Below are positions 1 to 12,100 of a stretch of 64,000 nt of DNA, piece by piece. Source of the stretch: Mansonella perstans (lineage: Eukaryota; Nematoda; Chromadorea; Rhabditida; Onchocercidae); contig JBAMDO010000576.1 in NCBI GenBank assembly GCA_037074765.1, forward strand, positions 496,001 to 560,000, in the 5' to 3' direction. A model generated the notes under the pieces. That model was not told the DNA's origin. It searched no databases and worked only from the letters and a program-made list of their open reading frames with translations. Position 1 is the stretch's first letter, and every line of letters begins with the position of its first letter. Both the position numbers and the translations under genes were made by a program.

Positions 1-3000
1 GATGATTTACTGTGGGATGACAGTATTGATTAATAGATTATGGTGCGATAGTTGCATTTTGAGGCTTTTAGGAAAACAAGTTTGAGCTGGTCCGTTTTCA
101 AAATTACCTGAATTGTTGAAGTCGTTGCTATGAATTTCTTTTTAGCTCTGAAAATATGGAATGATATATTGGCATCGGGAAATGGTCATTTGGCAGCAGC
201 CTGGATAGAAGCTGCTAATTTGGAACGTTTTTTTGGTAATGTCAATAACGCTCGTAAACTGCTTTACAAAGCTGTCAATGCAGCAAGCGATCATCCATAT
301 ACTGTAATTACTTTCATCTATATCTTGTTCTCTCTTTTTCTGATTCCGGAATAGAATGGAAATAAAAGAGAAGTCCGAAACCTGTTATACTTTCACAAAA
401 AATGTAATCTTTTCAGGTTTTTGATGCCCTTATTCAATTTGAGAGAGAGGTGGGTACTATTGAAGATGTGGATAAAGCGCTGCAAAAAGTAAACGCTCAA
501 GCGATCCGGATTTCATTAAGACCACAAAAGAATGTAATGGAGAATAGTAAAAAGAGGAAAAAGGGCGATGATGGGAATGTTGAAGAAAAAAAGAAAAAGA
601 GAGATGCAACGATAAAAGGACAGGAACTTGTAATTAATGAGTATATAAACGGCAAAACGGAAACTGTGGCAGAAATTCAACAAAAGAACGAGGTATTTCT
701 TGAAGAAATTTTCGAGACCACTCTGCGTGCTTAAATGCTTTTTGAGAGAAATAACGTAGTCCTCATTTCATTTTTCAGAGCATTAGGTAGCACTATGTCG
801 AGATTATTCTCTAAAATTGTTTTTTGAGATAAGAAATGAGGACTAAAATTCAAAAATAGTTCGTGTTTAGCTCAAATTTAGGAAGCTGGTATACAAAAAT
901 TAATTTGCGACAGTTTATGCAGTTCAGGTATTTAATTTGCAGCTATACTTTAGAATGCTAAGTTGTTTTGGTTAGTAGTCTAAGCTCATAATTACCGTAC
1001 TTTACGGGAATTTTGAAAGCATTAAGTGTTTAAGTTTGGAAAAACTTCCATACTTTAACACTTATTTGGTTGTAAAAAGCAGTATCGACTAATTTATAAT
1101 TTGATGACTTTTAGTTGGTAAATGTCGATAAAAAGCAAGTGGATGGTGATGGTTTTGTTGTGCCACAACTTCCTACAGAATTACCGAGGCCGAAAACAAC
1201 ACTAAATCAAAAGGTCGATTTAGAAGGAACAAGTAAAGAAGATTCTTCTCAAAAACGTGACACCGTATTTGTATCCAACCTCGATTTCAAGCTATCAACA
1301 GAAAGATTGAAAGAAATATTCCCGAATGCGAAGGAAATTCGGTTGGTCTACCGCGGGATGAGCAAACTGCACAAAGTAGGTTATGTATATTTTATTTCAC
1401 TTATTCTCTTATTGTTTACTTCATAGTTTTTTGTATCGGTTCGGCTGTTGTAGCGTATGGATTTTGTAATTTAATCCATTTGACAGATGTGTTTGACTGA
1501 GAGATAGGTTTTTTTTCTGTTCGTTATCATCTATTCAGACTGGAACATTGGTTTTACATAAGTTAAAGGATGCAATAACCAGCTTCAATTTCAACACTAA
1601 TAACTATCCTGAATTAACTTGTCATTTTGAACAGCGAAATATGGAAAGAATAGTAAAAAAAAAAGGAAAAATTCAAAGCTTGGTAACTATCCATAAGCAA
1701 ATAACAATTATCGAGAACAAGTATCCATAATGAAACATATAATTTATATTAATTCATTTTAAGAATATATTTAATCGTAGTATTATCTGAGACTTTTATT
1801 TTTTTTTTGTATAGTATGTGGTATGATCTATATCTACTGGTTTAAGATGTAAATAAGACAAATTCGGTGGTGAATTTTTAATTTTAAAAGTGAAATTGCT
1901 AGTATTTCAGGGATTTGGCTATATAGATTTCTCAACTGAATCAGAAGCTCAGGAAGCTTTGAAAATGGATCGTACGCAGATTGATGGTAGACCGATGTAT
2001 GTTTCAGAGTATAAACCGTATGATAAAGGAAAGAAAGTCGAATTTCGTTACAGTACCAGCCTGGAAAGAAACAAAGTTTTTGTTAACAATGTTCATTATG
2101 ATGCTACCGAAGAACAGCTTAAGGTTCGTACTCATTTGCGTTGCAAGCTGTTTTTTCCTTATTTTTCCAGCTGTAATATTTACTGTTTCGAATTTTATTT
2201 ATTTTTGGCAGTATAAACTTTCGTTAAATTAAGTAGCTTTCCATGGAGCTGTGTGAAATATCTGATATGTTCCCAAATTGGGAGATAGAGATTCTTAGAG
2301 AGGATATATTTGCCGTAATTAATTCATTATTCTTTTAAGGAAATATTTGCAACATTTGGTGCAATTCGTGATATTCGTATTGTGACACATAAATCTGGTA
2401 AATCGAAGGGTTGCGCATATATAGAATTTGAAAACGAAGACGATGCAGCAGTAGCAGTAAAAGCCGGCGAAGACCTTTTTTTTTTAGGTTTGTTTTGCCA
2501 GTGTTTTTTTATCGGTTTATTTATGCGTATGTATCTGGTCAGTTTCATATTTTATTGCGCTGAGGATTTCTTTTTTTACTGGCCGATTTTTTAATCGGTT
2601 TTTATTTTTAATCTTTTTTTTTAAAGCGGTTTTTTATAACCTTTAAACTATTAGTTTCATTGTATATTTCCCTATCATTTGATGATATTTCCAATACTGC
2701 AATTGTAGAGCAATTTCATCTTTGGCAAACAGTTTTTTTTTTTAATTGAAATATGACTTTGAAAATGACCGTACTAACAGACTAGAAGTGTTTTTACTTA
2801 AATTCCTTAAGCTTTTGCAATCAGTAAAACGTTATAAGGTCCATAACTGGCGAAAACAAGAAGCAACAGCTCATAGACTGTGTTTATTTCACTGTCGAGC
2901 TTCGTGGAACCGTATGAGGTATTGTAAATATATGCCCGAAGCGGTTTCGTAAAACATAAAATTTGTTGCTTTTTTCCATGGCCTTTGTCAGATCCTTTAT

Positions 3001-4224
3001 TTGAGTGTTATGAGTTGATAAATGTTTGCACCGGTTTCACTCAACTTAGCAGAAGGAATTGCCTCAGCTTTAGGACTAGGATTTTGTCAAGTGAAAACTC
3101 GTTTTCCGAATGTGGCCTGTTTTAATTTTTTGATTTGAGTTTAAGTTATACTGATTTTTTTATAATAGTTTTTTCATTAGAGCACTCAATCTATTCCAAG
3201 CAATTTCTAATAAAGCTTTAAATTTATACGATTTTGTGTTGTAATATATTTTAGGAGAACACTTGAACACCTGAAAAGCACATTACAACATTTTATAAAG
3301 CACATTTTATACTGTAATACAGTATAAAATAAATCTTTCGATATTATTTACGTTGTTGGCTTTGGAAAAAATATTCTTTTCTGAGAGAAATTTTTATCTT
3401 CAGCTTTTTATTTGTTTAATTACGAACAAAATATTTGCATAACAGGTTAAAAATCTGTCTTTCTTCTTTCCACAAAAACAGCAATTCTATCAGACCAATA
3501 TCTATGAAATCTGTGTGTTTTACAGAGCGGAAATTGTCAGTTGCAATAAGTAATCCACCAAAACGAAAGGAGCAACAGCAGCGGTTATCGTTTAATACAA
3601 GCAGTTCTGTAAGTTACTATTTTTTTTTTTAAAAAACTTATAATCATGCGTCAAATCTTCTTCACAAACGTATGCATTTTTCATAAGTCTAGTACCGCGC
3701 TGCAGTCAGATGTGAATAACTTATTTTGATATGAGTTTTGCCTTCACTATGGAAAGGAATCGAGCTTTAAGTGAATTTTGTTGAACCCTGCTTCTTTTAA
3801 TCAGAGATTAAACTGATTAGAGATGTCGTTAATCCGAGTAGACAACTCACAGAATTTTTGTCAGTTTTCAATCGTAAGGTTGTTTTCTTTTTCTGATTTA
3901 ACTATTTTTCGAATAATATTGAGCAAAATTTCGCGTGGCATAAGAGATTATTGTAATGAACATTTGGAATTATTGAAATCAGCTAATCCACATACAGAAA
4001 TAATTTAAGTCTGGAAGAAATCTCCTTATTAATTCTGCATAATATTGGTTTAAATCTATGATTTACAGTCGCATCAACGAAGCAAGATAGATTTGATACC
4101 GCGAACGTTGGCGACAACCACAAAACTTGCTAAATCATCTGACGACAATAATAACAGTAAGAACGGCTCAGGATTATCAGTTAAAAACATGTCCAATGAA
4201 CAGTTCCGATCTTTTTTGAAATGA
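1..4224 (+). CDS. sart-3: SART3 homologue, U4/U6 snRNP recycling factor (3' part of gene, partial at left edge)
   Basis: Exons joined by phase: 1-22 (tentative), 146-303, 417-692, 1115-1375, 1911-2123, 2340-2487, 3526-3608, 4069-4224; 438 residues in the window, stop TGA at 4222. Order: last HAT repeats (WIEAANLERFFGN, then VFDALIQFEREVGTIED), a lysine-rich basic linker (KKRKKGDDG, EKKKKRD), RRM1 (RNP2 VFVSNL, RNP1 GFGYIDF), RRM2 (RNP2 VFVNNV, RNP1 KGCAYIEF, ending VAISNPPKRKE), and the C-terminal LSm-interaction motif NMSNEQFRSFLK just before the stop. The linker FRYSTSLERNKVFV between the RRMs is typical of SART3. Known role of the family: nuclear protein that helps re-anneal U4 and U6 snRNAs through LSm2-8 and also brings USP15/USP4 to the spliceosome. 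The start of the gene and most HAT repeats lie left of the window. The intron 2488-3525 is T-rich and holds nothing else recognisable. Identification is secure; the 1-22 exon is inferred from phase only. Confidence 0.95.
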
Positions 4225-4316
4225 TCTAATTTTTCTTCACTTCATTACTTTATTCGTTCTGCCTATTAATTTTTGAGAACTACATAATGAGAGTATTTGC
4301 ATTTAAAAATTTTGAG

Positions 4317-4351
4317 CTTCAGTTCGAGTCTGATGATGGTTCGAACTGAAG
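4317..4351 (+). other. 11-bp perfect hairpin downstream of SART3
   Basis: CTTCAGTTCGA (4317-4327) is exactly complementary to TCGAACTGAAG (4341-4351), with a 13-base loop. It lies 93 bases after the SART3 stop, so probably in the 3' untranslated region. No tRNA or histone stem-loop pattern is present. It could be a chance palindrome or a structural 3'UTR element. Confidence 0.6.
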
Positions 4352-4531
4352 TAGGCAAAAGATTGTGGTATTCTTGTGGTAGAAAATTGTAGTATTTTTT
4401 TCGTAATTAATTTCGAGTGTAAAAACCAAACTAGTTTTCTTTGGTTGAGGAAAGATCATAATATTTTTCCCTTTGATCTAAAGGATACAGTATTCTGGAA
4501 CTTTAGACGTTCTTGAGCATAGTAATAAGAT

Positions 4532-4537
4532 AATAAA
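4532..4537 (+). promoter_or_regulatory. Possible polyadenylation signal AATAAA for SART3
   Basis: First AATAAA on the plus strand after the SART3 stop, about 310 bases downstream. Hexamers are frequent in such AT-rich DNA, so this is only a candidate. Confidence 0.3.
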
Positions 4538-5230
4538 ATGGATTGACCGATTAGTTTGATTCTAGCATTCAGGTTTCTTTGTTCTGTTTCTCATATTGTT
4601 CTGAGAATTTATTCTTTATTATTATTGAGCACAATTCATTAAATCCAATGATCTGCGTAATGCCGCTTTTATCAGCACTGTATTTCGAATTGGATGAGCT
4701 GAGCTCTCATTAAATTAGATGGCCAGGCTCAAATTCTGCATTTTTCCAGTTCGAGATAGTAAAAAGTGCAAAAGGTCTCGAAATATAATCCATTAAATGT
4801 CTCTTAAATTAGTGGTAAGGTATAGCGCTGTGCCCACGCAATCATTAGAATAAATCTGTTAGCTGTCGAAATTTTATGCCTGCAGGAACAAATTAGCTGA
4901 ATATGGATCAAATGGCCTGTTTGAACTCGAATTTAGATTGCATTCGATATCTTGGCGAAGTTTAACTCGATTTATTTTAACTATTTACACAATGATAGCA
5001 ATAATAGGTGACATTAAATGAAAAATACAACAAAGTCAGTGAAGCACAAATTGCTTTCCTACGTAAGAAGTACACTTTGACCTTACCAACCACCAAATCA
5101 TTAGCTACATTACAATCTAGTTATCAAATTATTAATTTATAAACGTAACCAATATATTTCTTGTATCTTTTTATAATTGATATCTTTCATTGTATCGTTT
5201 ATCTCTCCCGATGAGCTGTTAGCGCAGGAA

Positions 5231-5545
5231 TCTTAAAATGGAACAACGTGATACGTGATTTTTACATTTTTTAGTTAAAATGACCTGCGCTGCCTCGTGT
5301 TTAGATATATATATATATAAAGAGAATGGAAAAAAAGACCGGAAAAATAGAATATATCGAGTAGTAGTGGTAATTGTAGTATGCTATTATCACTGCTGCT
5401 CGTAGTATGCGATATTATCAATACTATTCGATATATCTTATTTTTCCGATCTTTTTTCCATTCTCTTAATATATTTAAACACAAAACAATGCAATCATTT
5501 TAACTAAAAATTATAAAAAGCACGTATCATTGTTCCATTTTAAGA
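5231..5545. repeat. Long imperfect palindrome (foldback/MITE-like element)
   Basis: The left arm starts TCTTAAAATGGAACAA and the right arm ends with its complement, TTGTTCCATTTTAAGA. The arms stay alignable inward through matching blocks such as TTTTTAGTTAAAATGA, AGAGAATGGAAAAAA and GATATATCGAATAGT, to a centre near 5390. The arms are about 140-150 bases each and differ by small indels and substitutions; the left arm contains a (TA)n stretch. No target-site duplication is obvious at the ends. This is consistent with a decayed non-autonomous foldback element or a large hairpin. Confidence 0.8.
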
Positions 5546-5911
5546 AAAAAGTATCACAGATAGCTATAATAGTGGCAGAAATTATAGGAACTATTAAGGA
5601 AATTCGAAGTTATTGGAAAAAAATTATTGCAGTTACTTTCTCAAAAAGAATAATTATTGTCAGTTGTCATTTAATAGTAACTACAAAATGTTATAAATAA
5701 AGTAAAAAAGCACTAATTAATCACTGAAGACTGGTGAACTCCAAATATTGTATAGTTACATATAATCAGGTTTCTGATAGGTTATAAATTAAGTGACAGC
5801 TTCTTCGTGAATAGTGATTCGTATTGATATACAACCAAATATAATTATGATTTTGCAATAATGAATAGATAATCACTTCAGACATCGCTGCAAATCAGAT
5901 CCATTTCATTT

Positions 5912-5917
5912 TTTATT
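5912..5917 (-). promoter_or_regulatory. Possible polyadenylation signal for the RhoGEF gene
   Basis: TTTATT on the plus strand reads AATAAA on the minus strand, about 280 bases past the RhoGEF stop codon at 6194. Candidate only. Confidence 0.3.
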
Positions 5918-6193
5918 ATTCAATTTTGACTTTGGATTCAATATTTTAGTATTCCTAATTTAGTACTGCATCTGAATCAGTAATTAGGACTCTATTCACG
6001 ATACAGTGCTAGGTTCATTTTAAATATCTGCGTTCATAATATTAAAGAAATGGCATTTGCGAACAAATATTCTTTAACGAAAATTAATGTAGTTCTTTTT
6101 CCAAAAAAAAACAGAACTCAGTTGGAAAAAGTTAATCAAATTAAGAATTCTGATGCTCTCACAAAAGATTTTCCTACTAAAATAAATTAGCTA

Positions 6194-9100
6194 TTAATGA
6201 AAAACGTACGATGTTTCCAGATGATTATCCATGATGAATTTCAGTAACTCTCGCTGTTTGACGGAATTCCGTACTTCAGCTCCTTTGTTAGCTATTAAAA
6301 CTGAAGTTGCAGTTGCAGAAGGATGAGGGGCAGTGCTGGAACCAAATCCGACTCCTTTACCATTTAATAAAGGAGGTGGTGCATCAGGAAGTGGAGGTGG
6401 AACAGTTGTGGTTTCTTTCTTTTCGATTTCATCGATATTCTCGTCGCTAAGCTGGATTTTCAGGGTTCGGGTATCTTCCGGTACATCCTCAAGTTGTTCT
6501 CCTATTGCTACTGCAACAAATAACATCAGTCTCTACCTGTTACGGCCAAGTAATAACTGTCTGCTTTGCTTGCCAATATCGAGAGATCGATATAAACCAA
6601 GAAAAATAAGGCCTGTTTTCTCTTTTGCATTAACAACAATATTTAAAGTTAGCTAGAATAACACTATACAAAAGGGATAAATTTATTGATTAATTTTGAA
6701 GTTTTTATTTGATACATAATGATTCAGACCATAAATCCATTAAGTAACGGTAACTCTGTAACAAATTTAATACACCTTAAAAGATCTCTCACCAGTTGAA
6801 ATGTGCACATCAAAATCTTCAACTGGAGTCATTTCCTCTGTAACTGTGGAACCTTCCATATATGATGAAGCAGTACTAAAACCAGATGTTGATGAGCTGA
6901 ATGATTCCGATGAAGCTACGGTCGACTGTGATTGGCGCCGAATATTCTGTAAAAGATTAGATTTGAACGAAAAAATTTGATCCTAAATGTAGGAGGTAAG
7001 AGAAAGATTACTGAAGTGTGAGGAATGAAACCTGTTCATTCATCCGATTCGTGATTTTTCTGGACGAACCACCAATAGCTGTTGAAACGTTCCAGGAGAA
7101 TCGTTTCAGAATTCCAGGCGGTAAATTCGCTGGCACCTTCGGTTTAGTAACATCAATACCGTCTGATGTGTGATAACGTCGTTCAAAACGGCGTGCATTG
7201 GACATCTATAATTATTGAGAATATTTTCAAAAAGTAAATTGAAGTATTCATAGTTTTTGAAACTGTTTGGATTAAAATGCCTGCAGAAATAGCGTAGGAC
7301 TTATTAAATTCTTTATTACTGAATAGGCTCTTAAAATCAGAAGCTTATTAAGTTAAGGCAACTATTATATCAACTGTTATCTTTTCATATTCAGCCGCTA
7401 CTATCTGCATACAGTGGGGAAATTGCAAGTTAAATTCTATAATAATAATGAAAATTATACGACGGTAACAAAAAAAGTTATAAATAAAAGAAAGTTACCT
7501 GTGAAGGTATTCCAACACTTTCATCGTTTGCATGAGTCATAATTAATAAAGGAGAGGAACATCGCACCGTTTCATCTCGCCGCCCAATAATTTGCTGTTC
7601 GAAAAAATCTGGACTGCTATCTAAGGTGCCTTGTGATCCGCGCAGATCGCTTCCTCCTCGATGTTCCGAAGTGGACGGCGCATCGCTAACATATAAATGT
7701 CCTTTGTTATATAAATGAGTCGAAAAATCCGGCTTGGATGAATTATTTGAATAGGTCCTGAAAAGTTAACTATTCTATTAATTTGAATGACAAAATTCAC
7801 AAAGATTTAAGAAAATATCAATGAATAAGATAATGAAAGAAATACTACCTATTAACAGCAACATCACTCGGTCCAGAGGAGTTCGATCGCGATCGACAAT
7901 GCAGATTAGGTGAATCCAAATGTTCCACAGATTTTGAAACGAAATGCAAATCGGTGGTTGATTTTGATTGTCCACTCAATGTTGTACCAAGTAATGAGGA
8001 CAAAGAACGGTCATCATTGACCACCACAGCTAATTTATGCTGTGATATTAAATTGTTTTTAACACTGCCACAAATACCGTTACCAGTAATTTGTCCTTCT
8101 CTTAGTAATCGATCAATTTGGTCTGCTGATGATACTGTGTTAACTTTTCGCATATCTAAAAATAGCAACTGTTAAAAGGAATTTCATTCTTTTCAGAACT
8201 TTTTGATTTAAAAAAAAATAAAATTTAATGAAAAAATTTCTTCTTTTCTTTTTTATATCATTCATTGCATAATATTGAAGATCAAAACTGAAGCATACTA
8301 GCAATTCGATTCTGTTCAGCGACAATTTGAGAATCCATACTAGAACTTTTCCGATGTATAATCTCTTGATTGATATTCTCATGATTACTACCACTGCTAC
8401 TATTTGAACGATTATGATCTGCATCATCATTTAATCCGAATCCATTAAATAATCCCACCGAAATACCTAACAAGCATTGCTGCGGACTCAGTGGTCTAAA
8501 AAAGGAAAAAAGAGATAAATTTGTATTAAAATCAATTACAATTCAACTTTTAGGCGTAGCCTTTTTCTTTTTTCGATTTTTTATAAAGGAAAATGAGGAA
8601 TTATTATACTTCAAACGATAGAAGTCCCTTAGCGCCATATTAGTCATTTCGAGCCATTTTCGGGTTTCCTCAGTTGATGGAGTCGATAAATAGTATAATG
8701 CCGAGGGCATACCGAAATCGTTAATTGGTGCAATTACAAAGCCAGCTGTAATATTTATTATTTTTTCTCGTTTTTCTTTCTTTCTTTGTTCTTCTTGTTT
8801 CGCATTAATTTTATTTTTCCCTAACCTTAACGATACATTACATCCATAATAATACCACAAAAAAGATTGGAACATTTTGGAATAAATATTACAATTTATT
8901 TAAATGGATAACGTCGAAGAAATGTGTGATGGCGTAGGATATGACTGTTGTTTAAATCTTCAATTCCTCAAAATCTTAACAACTATTGCAATGAAAGGTT
9001 GGCGGGAAATAGTAGCACATTCAGCCATACTTGAACAAGTGTAGAATATTTCCGAAATTTCCCGAAAGTTTTCTAAGACTTCGATATCAGAAAGTTAGCA

Positions 9101-12100
9101 TTTCAATAACTATTTGGACTTTAATGAAAAAATGAGAAAAGTCAGAACAAAGTAGGACAAAATTTTTAATTTCAAAATGCATTCAATAATGGAACATACA
9201 GTAATCGGGAAATCGTTGAAGGCACATTTTAGCGATATGTATTGGTGGCTTAAGTATCCTTAGTCGATCGTAACGTTTATTAGAAGCTTTACATATGAGG
9301 AAGAGGTCTGTGAATAGTATGCAGTGTGCATCTACCTAAAATAAAAAATACAATGCAGAAATTGTTGTACCTACTTGAATAGTTTAAAAAAAATAAATTC
9401 CTAGTTTAATAGACCTTTGTTCCCTGCTTGCCATCTTTCATTTTCAAATCAGCACGCAAATAAACACGACGAAATTGTGGCTGTCCCACAAAATATGGCA
9501 TTGGATCTGCCAAACGAATACAGCATTTAATCGGGAATAACTAAAATTCATTTCACTTAATGATATAATTGATGATCAAATTAGCATAATTAATGTGGAA
9601 AATTTCAAGCAAGAGAAAAAAATTCTAATTGATATAGAAAAAAATATTTTGAAAAAATTCAGAGTTTGTTATTTCAGCTGAGAAGTAAGTAATTCTGAAC
9701 CTTGTCATTATATTAATGAAAATTATATTGTCTGAATCTTCATTTTCTTAAGTAAATACTTTGCATACAAAATGATAGTATAGAAATGCAGATTTGAAAT
9801 TTTTGGAAGGCTAGAATAAAAGTAATTTCAATCGTTATCATTTCAATAAAAGATCAATAAGTAAAACTATTGCTTACTTTTTCAAATTCTTCACAGTCAA
9901 CAGCTTCATAACTTTCAATTGTTCTCGATAATTCATTAAGTTTATTTTGCAGGTCATTATTATTTAATGTCTCTTCAACATTTCGCGTCGCTTTTTCAAT
10001 TCGTACTATCATATCCTGAAAATTACAAGCAATAACATTAGATGCAAAATCTCAGTTAAATTTGCTTATAAGACTGATTTCAGAATCTTTCTCTATCTGG
10101 AAAAGATGAAGAATAGTAGGACTAAGTGATCTCCATTTTCATAATGATATCTAAAAAAGTGGACAGCATCACAAATTCAACCTGAGAATAATAAAAAATT
10201 AATTGGCTAAGTAAATAAATAGTAATCATGTTTCCAGTTAAAGAGTCAAGCAGTTAAAATAAATGAATACAATACCTGAATAGTGTCCCGTTCGGTATCG
10301 TCCACAGTATGTTTAAGAACAGCTTTAAGAAGTAAGCTATATCTCGTAAGACGTTGCATCGGATTCGTCAAAGCATCCAATAAACGTTGTCGTCTCATCG
10401 TATCTTGCGATTCTGCCCACTAAAGTGATAAGAGCAATTATGAATTAGGAAATAGTAATGTTTCCAATATTATCGCACAATAGGTTTCGCTGCAAATTTT
10501 TACGAAATTCACGAAAATTTAAATTATTGTTGAAGTTTATGATTTTCTAGAACGTTAATAGAATTCATTTGCGAATAAATTTGAAGTATATTTGTAATCT
10601 AGTCTTTCTTGCTTTTACTGATATTTCATTAATACATGTAAAAAAATTTATTACAATATCAAAATTGTTCCTGTTCAAACGGAACATTTATTCAGAACTG
10701 AATTAATAATGCTGAAATAAGGCACCATAACAAATTCCCGAAATAGTTCATTTTCTTTCTGACATTTCTGTACGTAACTATGACAATCTGCATGTCCATA
10801 CATAAAAGTTGTATAGCAAGGCCACCATTCATCAATTCGTTCAAAACCGGATTTCAGGATTGCTGGATCAAGAGGTGTGCCATTATTTCTAAATAAAAAA
10901 ATGATGCTTATACTGTCATCAATATTCATACATCCGAAAAATTTCTTTCAGAAAAATTTCCTAAAAAAACAACGCGAGAACAAATTAAGAGTTATAAAAA
11001 TCTCCAGCAATAATTTTCCAACATGCACTATTAGTAAATCCTTTAAAGTTATTTATGTGAAACCTTGAAATTTGTAGCATTGGTAGCACCGCTTTTTTCC
11101 AAAATTTTGAATTATGAACGTAAAGTTCAGGATAATTGAGAAAAATTCGACGTGGATCAACATCACGCATGTAACCAGCTTCTTGCATTTTTAGAAAGCA
11201 TTGACAAAGTTCATTCATTTGTTTCAGAAGCTAAAAATAATGTCAAATTTCCAAGTTCAAATTTTGGGAAAAATTAAAAAAACTTTCATGGCAAAAAAGG
11301 ATATCGTTTCTCATTTCTTGTTCTATATAACCGTGGATATTCATCCGATCATCTTTCATTTTTAATTTTATTTGCATTAATCTTATAATCTATTTTTATT
11401 CACGTGAAAAAGTGCATTTTTCCAATTATTTACTAAATCAAATTTCGAAGATTGCTCAGTTTTTTTTTGTTTTTTGATCTTACAAAATTACCGGTCAAAT
11501 CTTCATAAATAATCTTTTAAAACAATTCAAAAACCTTTTTCAAGGAAGAAAATAGATTGATAAAGAAAAGCTTATTTACCTGCAAATATCGATGTTCGGT
11601 TGTAACAAATTCCCATATTGCTTCCTGTTGCTCATATGCATGCTTGTTTAGTTCATCCTGCAATTTCGATAGTTTGCACATAATAATTTGAACTTTCTAT
11701 GTACTTAATGATGAAACATGAGAAAGACTTAAAATGCCACTTAGCAAAGCATTCTTTTAATCAATCGAATAAGTTCTGAGAATTTCTGGGCAATACCTTT
11801 TCATTTATTTCAAAATTATAGAAAATTAGCTAAAACAGATTTCGATATTATCCAGCTAATGCTTATCATTCTTGTACTGTGATAATAGCAGATCATTTCG
11901 ATTTTTGTGTCAACTTACGCCATCACGGACGATACTGGTCCAATGAGGTTCAAGTTCGAACATCGGTACTGGCTTCTGCACCTCATCTTTTAACAGTGTT
12001 AAACGTGCAAGCATTTCGGCCTTGTCCTGAAACAATTTGAATGTTCAATTACCCAAACATACATTGGGAATTTCTGTTTTAGGTTTAAAATGCTACTTAA

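Larger units (their letters stand above)
4225..6193. other. Intergenic space between converging SART3 and RhoGEF genes
   Basis: Nearly 2 kb without a supported coding region. It holds the 3' untranslated regions of both flanking genes, a small perfect hairpin at 4317-4351 and a long imperfect palindrome at 5231-5545. Open frames here, such as that in 5275-5484, fall inside the palindrome and show no protein similarity. Confidence 0.7.

Noticed and set aside
5275..5484. 69-codon minus-strand frame
   Set aside because: Lies entirely inside the palindromic element and mirrors its arms.
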